NCBI GenBank assembly: GCA_009192285.1 | Contig: CM018607.1 | Coordinates: 805,736 to 869,735, forward strand | Direction of reading: 5' to 3' | DNA length: 64,000 nucleotides | Source of the DNA: Morchella semilibera | Taxonomy: Eukaryota; Ascomycota; Pezizomycetes; Pezizales; Morchellaceae | Part shown: positions 1 through 12,074 of the stretch, piece after piece | Position numbering within the stretch: position 1 is the stretch's first letter | Layout of the letters: each line of letters begins with the position of its first letter | Translations under genes and position numbers: made by a program | The notes under the pieces: model-generated | What the model was told of the DNA's origin: nothing | Seen by the model: only the letters and a program-made list of their open reading frames with translations | The model's database searches: none

Positions 1-330
1 AGCGAAGGGATTTGGGGTTATATATAGAGAGGTTTCCCTCACTTGTAGAGTTTCTCTTTCTTTCCTTTCTTCTTCACGCAACCTTCCTATCCTTTAGCCA
101 ATACAAAGCTCTAGGGTCTCTAGTTACTCTGGAATTCTCCTTACTCCTAACCTTTCAAAGGAGGAAAAACCCATAGTCCTCACCTCGTAACCCCCGCCCC
201 GCTCTGTCCCTCGTCCCCGAAGCTCCGCCCTTTACCTTGTCTAAGTCCCATACCTATCCAGCTCGCCTCGTTCCATCCCAGTTGTGTACCTTGGCACTCC
301 TCGCCCTCGTCCTCGCCTCGCCCCGTGATA
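1..330 (+). repeat. Partial 5' LTR of element A
   Basis: The stretch matches the reverse complement of the solo LTR at 29897-30347, including the TATA box, the pyrimidine-rich stretch and the ACGCAACCTT motif. It ends CCCCGTGATA at 330. Its start lies outside the window. Confidence 0.8.
19..85 (+). promoter_or_regulatory. LTR promoter core and predicted self-primer 5' end (element A)
   Basis: A TATATATA box lies at 19-26. About 50 nt downstream, 76-85 reads ACGCAACCTT, the exact reverse complement of 333-342. By analogy with Tf1, the mRNA 5' end would lie at or near 76. The start site is inferred. Confidence 0.5.
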
Positions 331-332
331 CT

Positions 333-342
333 AAGGTTGCGT
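333..342 (+). other. Putative self-complementary primer-binding site, element A
   Basis: AAGGTTGCGT lies two bases (CT) after the LTR end and is exactly complementary to LTR positions 76-85. It does not begin with the TGG expected of a tRNA-primed site. Elements 22949-29176 and 45605-51754 show the same arrangement with different sequences. Confidence 0.6.
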
Positions 343-404
343 CTCCAACGCCAACTTATACAACAAACCCCGCCTAAGTACTTCACTAACAAGTCACTAG
401 CACC

Positions 405-1853
405 ATGTCACACGCAGACCCTATGGAAGAGTTAGAAGGACTCTACGAGATCCTCCAAAGGGATCTTGATACGTTTGTAGCCGCCCATCCCACCGTCGCC
501 GAAGATGCCAGTGAGGAAGCCAAGAAAATTCATGACCTTATGTTTCGTTCTCAACAAGCCGTTAAACAACTTATCATAGAATGGCAAGGCGAACAAGAAG
601 ACGGAGATGAGGCTCGAAAAGAATGGACAAAGAAACTTACGGAGTTGGAAAGGGAGAACCAAGATCAGGAAAGACAGATAACCGTCCTGGAATCTTAGGT
701 TACCAGCCTCCAAGTTCAAGTACGCACAGCAAACCAAGCAACACAAGCCGCCGAGACCGCGCTCACAGCCCAGATCGCACTTCCGCCTCCTCCTCCACTC
801 CCAGCAGCAGATCCCATCCCACCACCTCCCCCTCGTCGTCGCAACTGCCTCCTAGAGGGCCTCATCCTTACATAGGAACCAAGAGTCGAAAGATCAGAGA
901 AGCTTCCAGACCCGGAGAAATACTGCAGCAACCGGAAGGGACTCCCCCAATTCCAAAACATGTTGAAACTTAAGCTTTTGGGTAATGCCGATCGGTATCC
1001 CACCCTCCAGAATCAATTGACCTATGCTATTTTTCGCTTGGAAGGCCCGGCCGCCGACCAATTTATGCCATTTATTACTACTACTGGAATCAACCTCCTC
1101 TCTATGGAGAGGTTCTTTGAAATTTTAAATACAGCCTTTGGAGATCCAGACCAGGTTGGCACTGCTCGTCGCGTCCTTAGGAGAATTAGACAGCTCAACT
1201 GTCCCTTCTCGGAATACTTTGCTGAGTTCCAACGTTATGCTGCTGAGGCCGGAATGGGAGAAACAGCCAATGTGGAAGCTCTTATGGAAGGGCTGAGTGA
1301 GGAACTCACCAAACTCATGGTACATGAAGAGACCCCCACCACGGTATATGAATTGGCCACTATTCTTCAACGCTTGGACAACAAGCAGCAGGTGCTCACT
1401 ACTCGCTACCGCCCTCGCTATCAGACTCCTGCCGCCCCCGCTCGCCCTATACCTCGCTACATGACTCCAGGTCCGCCTGCCCCCCGCTATCAGGCTCCGG
1501 TTGCCCCTGCATCCCGCTACTAGGCTCTTGCCCCATCTGCTCCTCGTTATCAAGCTTCCGCTCGTCCTAACCCACCGGCTGTTGCCCACCCGTCCCATAC
1601 GCCCGGAGGAGTGGCCCCTATGGATTTGTCTCAAGGACGTGGCCGCCCGGACCCTCAGGAAAGAGAGGCCCGCTATGCGGAAAATAGATGTTTTTATTGT
1701 GGAGGTGTGGGGCACCTTGTTAGGGAATGTCCGCAGGCGCCGGCTCCCAGGAACCCAGCCCCCAGGATAAGGGGAGCTAGGGCAGAAGTAAGAGAAGAAG
1801 AAGAAGAGAAAGCCTCCGGCGATGAGGCGTTAAAAGATTTTTCCCTAGACTGA
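405..1853 (+). pseudogene. Gag of element A, three in-frame TAG codons
   Basis: One reading frame can be followed from the ATG at 405 to the TGA after 1850. It is interrupted by TAG at 696-698, 873-875 and 1521-1523. The middle part (about 960-1380) matches the Gag core of the young element at 23644, and a CCHC zinc knuckle lies at about 1690-1733 (CFYC, GH, EC). The coding end holds a GTTAAAAGATTT stretch also present at the end of the 23644 Gag. The only breaks are TAG codons, which C-to-T or G-to-A transitions readily produce; the homologous residue at the third is Gln. Confidence 0.85.
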
Positions 1854-1927
1854 GTGGCTCACTCCAGGGACGGTTTAAGGATTGGTTTAGGCTTTCGCTT
1901 TCGGGGTTTTCAGTTTCAGAGAAGGAT

Positions 1928-4807
1928 ATGGATGGGAATCAATTAGTTGTAACGTGTTCAATTTCTCAAAATAAAGATTCTTTTATCCTATCATATGCCC
2001 TCATTGATACTGGTGCCTCCAGATACGCTTTCATAGACCAAGACTTCGTATGCCACCACAATCTTACTACAATTCCCCTCCAAGTTCCTCGACATATAGA
2101 CGTAATTGATGGACGACCTATCGAATCAGGAAGGGTCACCCACAAAGTTATTCTCAGTCTTGATATCAATGGCTACAGAGAGGATGCCTCCTTTTTTGTA
2201 ACACAACTTGGACATTATCCTATTATCATGGGTCTCCCTTGGATGCGCAGACATGCAACAACAATTCTCCCAGCCGCCAACGAGATACACTTTGACTCCC
2301 CCATCTGTACTACACATTGCTCGGTTAATCAAACAAAGGTTATTGCTAAGGGAATTTCTATTGAACCCCCGGCCAAACCTGTCACCAAGATTCCAGTTAT
2401 TGAATCCTATGCCTTTTATCGTTTAATCAACAAAAAGAGAAAAGGAATGCAACTATATTCGACTACCCTTAAGGCCCTCGATGATTTGTTAATACAAATA
2501 CCAAAGGACCCCCGCGCCCTATTGCCCTCTGAACATCATCAGTACCTTCACCTGCTAAGTGAACCTGATGTCTCAAAACTTCCCCCTCATCGCTCCGAGT
2601 ACGACTTATCGATCGATATTCAAGATGGGAAGGCAGTACTATTTGGACCCATGTATGAGATAACGCGGTCAGAATTACAAGCGCTTCGAGAGTACTTAGC
2701 AGAATATCTTTCCAACGGGCGTATTAGACATAGCACATCTCCAGCCGGTTCTCCTGTATTATTTGTCAAAAAGGCTGACGGCTCCCTCCGACTCTGCGTT
2801 GATCATAGAAAGTTAAACGCAGTAACTGTTAAGAACCGACACCCCCTACCATTGACGCCGGAAACCTTTAGGGGTATTTCATCCACTAAATATTCAAGTT
2901 TTACGAAGTTGGATCTTCGCAACGGCTATCACTAATTAAGGATCAGGGAGGGAGATGAGTGGAAAACAGCGTTTAGGACCCGATATGGACACTTTGAGTA
3001 CACGGTTATGCCCTTTGGTCTTACCAATGCACCTGCTGCTTTTCAACACTGGGTTAACGATATGCTACGCCCTTATTTGGACCATTTTGCCACAACTTAT
3101 TTGGATGATATTTTGATTTATTCCACCACTCTTGAGCAACATAAGATTCATGTCGATAAGGTGCTTAGGATACTCGAGGAGAGCCAAGTATACCTTAAAC
3201 CCGAGAAATGCGAATAGCATGTTAAGGAAACAATGTATCTCGGCTTTGTTCTGACGCCAGAAGGAATTAGGATGGATGAATCAAAGGTTGCTACGATTAG
3301 GAATTGGGACACTCCAACCTGTTTGAAGAATGTGCAGGAATTTCTAGGTTTTGCGAATTTTTATCGACGCTTTATCTATGCATATTTCAGAGTAGTTTCT
3401 CCTCTAACTGCTTTAACAAAATCCGGAGTAGTTTTTAGATAGACTGACAAAACCGAGAAACCCTTCCAGGATCTCAAGATTGCATTTACTTCTGCTCCGA
3501 TACTTAGACACCTTGATCCCGACTGAGAAATTATTGTGGAAACTGATGCCTCCGATTATGTCTCCGCAACGATAATATCCCAACGGGATAATGAAGGAAT
3601 ATTACACCCAGTTGCGTTTTTCTCGAAGAAGCATACGCCAGCAGAATGCAACTACGAAATATATGATAAGGAATTGCTAGCAATTATTCGAAGATTTGAA
3701 GAATAGCGTTATTTCTTGGAAACAGCCTCTTACCCGGTCAAGGTATTGACAGATCACCGGAATCTTGAGTATTTTATGTCAACAAAGTTGTTAAATCGAC
3801 GACAAACTCGCTGGTCAGAATTTCTATCGCGCTTCGATTTTGTTATTCAATTTAGACCAGGGAAGCAAGGAGGGAAGCCGGATGCATTAACCAGGCGATC
3901 AGGGGATCTACCTAAGGAGGGGGATGAACGCCTTGAATATCAGTATCAGACGGTGTTGAAAAGGAAAAATTTGGATAATAAGCCAAGTTTGTTGGCGGGG
4001 TTCTTTGGCAAATGAACCCGCTGAAGGAATGCCCACTGTCCGAGGGTTATCTTTAAAATCTTACCAAGAAGATAGTTTCCCAAGCAAGGTACTTATGATG
4101 CTAAAAGACGGCACCAAACAATTGAAACAGATTTCTCTAGCCGAATGCATGGAAAACGAAGACGGACTTTTGCTGTATCGACGTAAACTCTTTGTACCAG
4201 AACACAAAGAGTTAGAACTTAGGCTCCTTCAGGAACATCACGATAAACCATCAGCAGGCCACCCCGGTAGAGCTAAAACTCTAGAACTTCTGAGTCGCGA
4301 GTATTACTGGCCGAATATACGGAAGTATACTAATCGCTATGTTATGAATTGTCATATTTACCGGAGAAGCAAAACTAATCGCAATACCCCACAGGGAGTT
4401 CTTCGCCCTCTTTTAGTTCCCAAGGCACCGTGGACAAATGTATCAATGGATTTCGTCACAGGCATACCGTCTAGCGATGGATACAATGCAATACTTGTGG
4501 TTGTCGATCGTCTTACCAAAATGCGACACTTTATCCCATGTACCGAAGAATCAGGAGCCAAGGATGCTGCTCGAAGGTATTTGGAAAATGTTTGGAAATT
4601 ACACGGCCTCCCAGAAAAAATAGTTTCGGACCGAGGGACTCAATTTACCTCTGACTTTTGGAAATCACTTTGTGAACGTTTGGAGATTGTCCCTCGCTAT
4701 TCTACCGCGTTTCACCTACAAACCGACGGTCAAACTGAGAGGATTAATGCTATTATGGAATAGTACCTTCGGAGTTACGTAGATTATCAACAGAATGATT
4801 GGGCTAC
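1928..4807 (+). pseudogene. Pol of element A (protease, RT, RNase H, partial integrase)
   Basis: Pol lies in the -1 frame relative to Gag. The protease motif ALIDTGAS is at about 1999, the RT YLDD box at about 3100, RNase H at about 3537-3800 ([17 protein letters not shown]) and the integrase HHCC and catalytic core at about 4240-4770. Nonsense codons fall at about 2933 (TAA), 3215 (TAG), 3440 (TAG for a conserved Trp), 3524 (TGA), 3704 (TAG for a conserved Trp) and 4761 (TAG for a conserved Gln). Near 4000 an extra G in a G run shifts the frame. The third integrase acidic residue is just reached before the sequence changes to an LTR at 4808. Confidence 0.9.
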
Positions 4808-5441
4808 TGTGACGGAGTAACCTGACGCAAAGAAGAAGATGACAATGATGACGCAGAAGGACCCGAGGGGCACAGTCTACGCGACGAGGGGACTGACGAA
4901 GACAGAGGCGACACCGGCCAGGCACAAGCACAGGCACAGGCGAAGGCAGGGGCAAGAGCAAGAACACAAGAGTACAGAGCAGGGAAGGTGAGGACCAGAT
5001 GGACCTCAACGAGAACGATGATAGGTACTATGAGTTTCCTCTTGTGAGAGGACCGAGTCTTTGGTACGAGAGGCTATGGCTTAGAAATAGGAGTAGATTC
5101 CTATGTACCGAGATAACAGGAAGACGAGACAGAGAGAAAAGAAAGAAGAAACTAAGGAAAACATCAACCCCCGCTATTTAACTTACCTCCTCCACCAGTC
5201 CGCCAAGACTATATATCATCATCCACAGAATCCCATGGAAACCCATCGCTACCACACCTCATAATCCTCCCCACCCTCTCCGTTATTTACATTATTAATC
5301 CATCACGCCATCGAACCTCCTGGAAACCTATGACGACACCCTCCACCTTGCGTTCCCCGCTCTCGCTTAACATTCCCCCCAACAACCACAACCGTACATC
5401 GCCTACCGAGCTGTCGGAACAAATGCCAAGACGCCGGGACA
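4808..5441 (-). repeat. Solo LTR, family 1 (634 bp)
   Basis: It starts TGTGACGGAGTAAC and ends CGCCGGGACA on the plus strand, the inverse of the LTRs of the complete element at 22949-29176. It abuts the integrase of element A. The sequence to its right is another LTR fragment, not the rest of A, so no target duplication can be read. Confidence 0.85.
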
Positions 5442-5946
5442 GGGGGGTGTCGTCATTGGGTTCTAGGAGGTTCGATGGCGTGATGGATTGGTAATGTGAA
5501 TAGTGGAGATGGTGTGGAGGAATACGAGGTGTGGCAGTAGTGGGTTTCTATGGGTTTCTATGAGCGAAAGTGTGAATCATAGCGGACTGGTGGAGGAGGT
5601 ATGTTAAATAGCGGGGATATATGTTTTCTTTACTTCTTTCTTTCTTTTCTCTTCGTCTCGCCTTCCTGTTACCTCGGTACATAGGAATAATACTCCTATT
5701 TCTAAAGCCATAGCTTCTCGTACCAAAGACTATGTTTACCTAAGGAGAAAACCCATTGTACCTCTCATCGTTCTCGTTGAGGTCCATTCAGTCCTCACTC
5801 TCCCTGCCCCGTGCCCTGGTGCCCTTGCCCTTGTCCTTGTCCTTGCCTTTGCCTTTGCCGATGCCTGTGCTTCTCCCTGCCCGGTGTTGCTCCTGTCTTC
5901 GTCGGTCTCCTCGTCGTGTAGACTGTGCTTCTCGAGCCTATCTGCG
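5442..5946 (+). repeat. Internal fragment of family-1 LTR
   Basis: This matches the inner and downstream part of the LTR in the same direction as 22949-23582. It lacks the first ~120 bp and is cut by the next LTR at 5947. Confidence 0.75.
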
Positions 5947-6577
5947 TGTGACGGAGTAACCCGACACAAAGAAGAAGATGACAATGATGACGCAGAAGGA
6001 CTCGAGGAGCACAGTCTACGTGACAAGAAGACTGATGAAGACAAAGACAACACCGGGCAGGTACAAGCACAGGCACTGGCGGAGGCAAAGGCAAGGGCAA
6101 GGACACAAGAGCACAGAGCGGGGAGAGTGAGGACCGAATGGACCTCAACGGGAACAATGAGAAGTGCTATGGTTTTCCTCTTTAGAGGACAGGATCTTGA
6201 TTACGTAGAGCTGTGGCTTGAGGATAGGAGTGGATACCTATGTACCGAGATAACAGGAAGACGAGACAGAGAGAAAAGAAAGAAAGAACTAAGGAAAACA
6301 TCTATCCCCGCTATTTAACACACCTCCTCCACTAGTCCGCTATGACTCACACTTTCGCTCATAGAATCTCATAGAAACCCGTCGCTACCACACCTCGTAA
6401 TCCTCCCCACCATCTCTACTATTCTACATTACCAATCCATCACGCCATCGAACCTCCCAGAACCCAATGACGACAACCTCCACCTCGCACTCCCCACTCT
6501 CGCTTATCATTACCCTAACAACCACAACCGTGCATCGCCTACCGAACTGTCAGAACAAATGCCAAGACGCCGGGACA
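5947..6577 (-). repeat. Solo LTR, family 1 (631 bp)
   Basis: Both terminal motifs are present (TGTGACGGAGTAACCCGAC and GCCAAGACGCCGGGACA). It interrupts the oppositely oriented fragment 5442-5946. Confidence 0.85.
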
Positions 6578-6959
6578 GTATTCCTCCCCACCATTTCGCC
6601 AATTCCTATTACCAATCCTCCCTGCAACCGAACCTAATAGAATCTAATGACGACAACCTCACCTCATCTCACCTCATTCTCGCTTGATATAACTCCATCC
6701 GTCGCAACAATGCTACATCTACTGAACCACCGGAACTGATGCCAAGACGCTGGGACAAAAACCTATTACCAATCCTCCCTACAACTGAACCTCATAGAAT
6801 CTAATCACGATAACCTGACTCCATCTTTTTCAAACCTTATAAAACCTAATCACGACAACCTCACCCCATCTTATCCCTTTCTCGCTTAACATTACTCCTT
6901 CAATTGTAACAACGCTTCCACTACCAAACCTTTGGGACCGATGCCAAGACGCCGTGACA
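6578..6959 (-). repeat. Two consecutive LTR terminal pieces, family 1
   Basis: Two further LTR ends follow each other, at 6757 (GCCAAGACGCTGGGACA) and 6959 (GCCAAGACGCCGTGACA). Each is preceded by only ~180-200 bp of LTR sequence. They look like remains of older LTRs or of unequal recombination between them. Confidence 0.65.
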
Positions 6960-7647
6960 CCTACGCCCAAATCGACACTTAAACTGATGCCATAGACATA
7001 TACGAATTCACGCCTGGACACATAGTGATGCCTAGTACATGCCCGGAATGACAGCTTTTGCTGGTAGGGGTGTGGGTACCCGGGTAGGAGCGCGGACAGT
7101 TACGCAGGTGCGGGCATATATTTGGATATAGAATTACAGGAAATTACATGGAATTAGATAAACGATGTAGCGTTAATTACCTGAACTGTCCAAGTGTTAG
7201 TGTGATGCCAATTCCCAAGATAAATTAGCGTCAAGGCTCTGCTATAACCACTAGTCTGCCAAAAGGCACAAGACGAGGTTTTGTATACCAAAGACGAACA
7301 GTGCACCTTGGAAGCACAAGACTATCTTGTGGTGCCGGGGCATGGGGATGCAAGTAAGCAATTGATTTTTGACGTCTTCGCTATCTTGCGGCATTTGTGG
7401 CGAGCTGGCATCACAAGATGCAGCCATGTTTTTTCCTGATGTATCCGTCCTAGGCGTGGATTTGGACGCATCCCTGTCATCAATTTGGGATTGTCTAAAG
7501 CATCGATTTGGATGTGTCTATAGTGTTAATTTGGGCGTGGATTTAGGCGTAAGACTCTATATTGAAATTAGCATAGGTGTCAGAATATGGGGTAGGGAGA
7601 TACTCAAGATAGAGATAGATCTGGAGGTGAAGATAGAAGCGGAGGTG
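6960..7647. other. No recognisable gene
   Basis: The stretch is short on coding features. A 121-aa open frame at 7369-7734 has repeated GV/DLGV composition and runs into the 137-bp element at 7648, so it is not taken as a gene. Confidence 0.5.
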
Positions 7648-7784
7648 CATAAGCAAACTCAACTTGTGACTGGAGTCTCCCAACAGTCTTCTGGGCCTGC
7701 TGAGAGTCTGCTAAGACTCCTGTATATCTTTTGAGTCTCCTGAGGTTCAGGTGACATCAGGAGACAAATAAAGTCTTGCTAATA
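7648..7784 (-). mobile_element. 137-bp non-autonomous element, copy 1
   Basis: The copy is 137 bp and reads in the orientation beginning CAT.AGCAAACTCAACTTGTG. Its ends are partly mutated (CATAAGCAA, GCTAATA). The flanking dinucleotides TG and TA differ, so the duplication has decayed. Confidence 0.75.
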
Positions 7785-7831
7785 TAAAGGTGGAGGTGGA
7801 AGTGAAGATGGTGGTGGAGGCGATGGCGGGG

Positions 7832-8463
7832 TGTCCCGGCTTCTTGGCATTGGTCCTGAGGTTTTAGTCGTTGTTGCGCTGTTGGGACTGATGGAGTTAG
7901 GATAAGCGAGGAGGGAATGAGATGGGGTGATGTGGTTGTTATTAGATTTTAGGAGTTTCAGCTACAGGAAGGATTGGTAATAGGATTTGGTGAAATAGTG
8001 GAGGGGAATACGAAGTGTGGTTGCGATAGATTTCTATGAGTTTTTATGGGCTGATGTATGAGTCATATTGGACTGGCAAGGGAAGGGTGTTAAATAGCAG
8101 GCATAAATGTTTTCCTTAGTTGTTTCTTTCTTTTCTCTCTATTTGGTCTTCCTGTTATCTCAGATTATAAGAATATACTCCTACTTCTGGTCATAATCCT
8201 CTTGACCCTGTGATCCGTATTTGGTAACGAGGACATCCATAGTATCTCTAATTGTTCTCGTTGAGATCCATCTGATCTTCACTTCTCCTGCTCTGTGTTC
8301 CTTTGCTTCTGCCTTTGCCTTTACCCTCGCCAGTCCCTGTACTTGTGCCCACCCGGTAATGTCCCTGTATTCGTCAGTGTCCTCCTTGTACTGGCTGTGC
8401 TCCTCGGGTCCTTCTGCATCATCATTGTCTTCTGATACTTTGTCTCCCGGTTACCCCATCACA
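7832..8463 (+). repeat. Solo LTR, family 1 (632 bp)
   Basis: It starts TGTCCCGGCTTCTTGGCAT and ends TTACCCCATCACA, in the same direction as the young element at 22949. It is diverged from that element throughout. No clear target duplication is visible. Confidence 0.8.
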
Positions 8464-10281
8464 CCTGGGCGAGGATAAGGAGAAAATATGAATTCACTTT
8501 CTGTGAAGGCAAGTTTGGAAGCAAGAGACTATAGCTTGGAATAGGAGTATATTTCTATATATAAAGATAACAGAAAGACCAGACAGGAAGAAAAGAAAGA
8601 AAGAACTAAGGAAAATATCTATACCTGCTATTTAACGCCCTCCTCCACCAGTACAATATTACTCATACATCAGCTCATAGAAACTCATAGAAACTCCCAG
8701 GTAACCACACCTCGTATTCCTTCCCACCATCTTCGTAAATTCTATTACCAATCCTTCCTGCAACCAAATTTTATAGAAACAAATGATGACAATCGCACCG
8801 TATCTCATTCTATCTTTGCTTAGCATAACTCCACCAATCATAATAGTACTAAGACTATCGAATTGTCGAGACTAGTGCAAAAACGGCGGGATAATACCGC
8901 AAAGCGATACCCAGTCCTCTGACGAGGTGCCTAACTACTAGTATATATTTTACATAGGATTACATAAAATTAAATACATGATTTACCATTACCTAAACTG
9001 TCTACTGGTCAATGTGTCACTGGAAATCACCGTTAAAGTTCTACCATGACCACTAGACTGACAAAGAGTACAAGATGGGGTTTGGGGGGCTAAAGCCCAG
9101 GTTCTTTTGGTCAAATGACAAATTTCTGCAGGTAAGTAATTTGTAATGGAGTAACTAAGACTACACAACGGACAGATGAAGATGATGATACAGGTCAGAT
9201 CAAGAAACATAGTCAGGACTAACGAAAGCGCAAGACAGCGGTAAAGGCAAAGACAACGACGAAGGCACAGACACAGCAGAGAAAGTGAGGGCCAGATAAG
9301 GATCTTGGGTGAGGATAAGGAGAAACTATAGGGTCATCTTGTATTAAGACTAGTTTGAAGGCGAAGTATTATAATTATGATCTCAAGGGGGCGTCAAAGG
9401 TGTAGCTTCGTTCCGCAGGGTGCGGGGTAGTGGCAGCGATACTTCCCGAGAGGGGGGGAAGTATGAACGAGAAGTATAAAAGACAGCGATAGTCACTTAT
9501 TAGAGAATAGAGACTATAATGTATTGTAGATAGATACAGAAGACGTTGCGTAAGGAAAAAAAGAGAAAGAAGGAAAATACAGAAGCGAGCGCTATTGCCT
9601 CCCTTATATACCCATTATTCCAGAGCCAAGCCAGACTCATATCCTCGCGTAACCCCAACTATAACTCACATTCTCGCGTAACAGAAATTCAAAGAACCTA
9701 TTCTGACTCATCCCCGCCTCCTAGCTTACAATAATCCCAACCCTGCCAATCCTTCCAGTACACCGAACTTAGCATATCCATGAAATATGAATTGGAGTAT
9801 ATTCCTATGTACTGTTATAACAGGAATACAAAACGAAGAGAAAAGAAAGAAAAACCTAAAGGAGATGCATCAGCAAACTCAACTTGTCACTGTAGTCTCC
9901 CAACAGTCTCCCGGGTCTCCTAAGAGTCTCCTGAAACTCCTAGATATTTTTTGAGTCTCATGAGGCTCAGGAGACATCAGGAGACAAATCAAGTCTTGCT
10001 GATGTGTTTACATCAACTATTTAACACTCCCCTTCACTATTCTGATATGACTCATACGTATGCCCTATAGAATCCTAAAGAAACCCATTGCTACCACACT
10101 TCGGATTCTTCCAGACCTTCTCTTAGAATCCTATTACTAATCCTTCCTGCAATAGAATCTCATAGAAGCAAATAACGACAACTTTACCTCATCTAACCTA
10201 TCCTCGCTTAACATAACTACATCAATCATAACAGCGGGACGACTACCAAACCATCGGGACTGAAGCCAAGAAGCTGGGACA
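8464..10281. repeat. Mosaic of LTR remnants
   Basis: LTR 3'-terminal pieces end near 8892 and at 10281 (AAGCTGGGACA). Between about 9380 and 9780 lies a different, possibly LTR-derived stretch with a GTATAAAAGA box and a purine-rich tract. Its borders could not be set. No intact gene is seen. Confidence 0.55.
9868..10004 (-). mobile_element. 137-bp non-autonomous element, copy 2
   Basis: It starts CATCAGCAAACTC and ends TTGCTGATG. It is flanked on both sides by TG (9866-9867 and 10005-10006) and interrupts a family-1 LTR remnant. Confidence 0.85.
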
Positions 10282-10877
10282 CAATTGATTTTCATGTGTC
10301 TTTGCATCTTGTATCAATTTTGACGCCAGGCGCTAAAAGACGCACTCTTATTTTTGGTGAAAAGCATCAGAAAATAGGTGAGGAAAAGGCATAATGGAAA
10401 GGCATCATGGAAATAAATCTAAATGTCTTTTACAAACTTGAAAGGCTACCCTTTAAACAAATCAAAAGATTCATTTACATGTCTGGTAGTGAGTGCTATA
10501 TAATTGGCCTTCATATATGAGAGAAATTTCCTACACTGTCCTGTGCGTTTGGGACATAGTGTCAATATTAGATTGCGCGATCACCTAAAGTATCGATTTT
10601 GTGCCGTTGTGTACAGATAGCTTTGACAACCCACAACTAAAGCTTGTCTGATTTAAAAGGTTTTGGATTGATATTTGCCAAAAGATTTGATAGGTTTGAT
10701 ACTTACAGAAAAGAAATTTTCAACTTAACTAGTAACCGTACCCTTTGAACCATAGGTACAAAGCTAAGAGCATGAAAACCGGTAGTGTGCGTAGCAATTA
10801 GGGACCCTATCTGCGCTGACTCCAATATTTCAACAACACATAGAGATATTAACTAGATACATGTACTCAAAATATCT
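10282..10877. other. AT-rich intergenic stretch, no gene seen
   Basis: No frame or recognised repeat stands out. It probably contains the downstream end of the mariner-type element, but terminal inverted repeats could not be identified by eye. Confidence 0.5.
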
Positions 10878-11941
10878 TTAATACCGTGTAATCAAGCTCT
10901 TTCTTTGTTCTACTTCCTGTAACCTTGTTGGCATATTATCAATGTATTTGTTCCAATCCTTTGGCTCTAACCTATCGCACTCTTCTTGAACCGCTCCTCC
11001 CAACCCCCCAACCGTACTTGAAAATACAGTTCTTTCCTTGATCCGCTGCTTCATAATTCTCCATACATTGTCTATTGGGTTAAGATCTGGTAACTGAGGG
11101 GGTCGGGGATGAAGGAGAATTCCAAGTATTTTTTTGACTTCCACCAATGCTTTTTTGGTTCCATGCCATGGGGCTCGATCCTCAATATATTGCTATATTG
11201 CCCCCCTGTACTAGGAGAAGCATCATATTCTAGGAGGCCGATAAATGCTGGTGCAACAATAGGTTCTAAGACTTGTTCCATATAGTCTTTTGTACAAATA
11301 CCTTTTTTCCCTGTACCCTCTAAAAACACTAGTGTTGACTTCCAATTGTGGCTAATTGCTCCCCACACGTTAACGGATCCACGACCGCTATTGAATGTGT
11401 GCTGAATACAATCTTCATGATATCATTCACTAGAAAGTCGTGTTACCCATATAGAGACACGTGAAGAGGTATCAAATGTGCACTCATCAGAGTACATATG
11501 TGAACGCCAGAAATTGATAAATTTGTCTAGGTGTTCAGTGGCATAAATCTCTCGTTCCTGTCGGTTTTCATAGCTAAGGAATGGCTTTTTACAAGCCTTG
11601 CATCGGTGATATTCTTCTCGAGCTAATACACGCTGAATAGTGCAAGGAGATACATCAAGACCCGCATCTCTCCCCAACATCCGCCAGCATAGTCTTCTTC
11701 CCTCCAAGTTATTTCTTCGAGTATCATAATTAACCGCCGAATATCACGTTCTGTTAGGAGGCGTGAACGGCCTGAGTGGTAGTGGTTACGGCTGGAATGA
11801 TGCAACCCTCGTGACCAGTCACTTATAGTTTGATGTGGCACGCCGGTGCGATTTACCAGATTCAAGTAAAGTATACACTCTTACTCTGGTAGGTGTTGTC
11901 CAGTTGCCATGAGGCCCGTGTGGTGGGGTTGAGCTCATCAT
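10878..11941 (-). pseudogene. Tc1/mariner-type transposase, several frameshifts
   Basis: Read from an ATG at 11941, the N-terminal helix-turn-helix region is followed by a change to a second frame (RTGVPHQTISDWSRG, GRSRLLTERD), then a third, which carries the first catalytic Asp (SDECTF). The second Asp (IEDRAPWHG) and the signature PDLNPIDNVW follow near 11180 and 11080. The position that is usually Glu in PDLNPIEN is Asp here, about 35 residues after the second Asp. At least three frame changes make it inactive. Terminal repeats were not found, so element borders are unknown. Transposases of this family cut and paste DNA at TA sites. Confidence 0.85.
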
Positions 11942-12074
11942 TGATGGATTGTATGTGGAGGTGCTCGTTGCTAAGTGCGCTACCGGTTTTTTTTGCTCGG
12001 AGCCTCGTACATACACAATACCCGGTATACTTACTAGATAGGTTATCACGATCTAATTGCACTAGTACCCTCAT

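Larger units (their letters stand above)
1..4807 (+). mobile_element. Decayed Ty3/gypsy chromovirus-type element A, 3' end missing
   Basis: The element has a partial 5' LTR (1-330), gag (405-1853) and pol (1928-4807) on the plus strand. It stops inside the integrase where a family-1 LTR begins at 4808; no chromodomain end or 3' LTR follows. Gag and pol are broken by nonsense codons and one apparent single-base shift near 4000, so it cannot be autonomous. The order protease, RT, RNase H, integrase is that of Ty3/gypsy. Its LTR is shared with the solo LTR at 29897-30347 and with element D (53831-57283). Confidence 0.9.
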
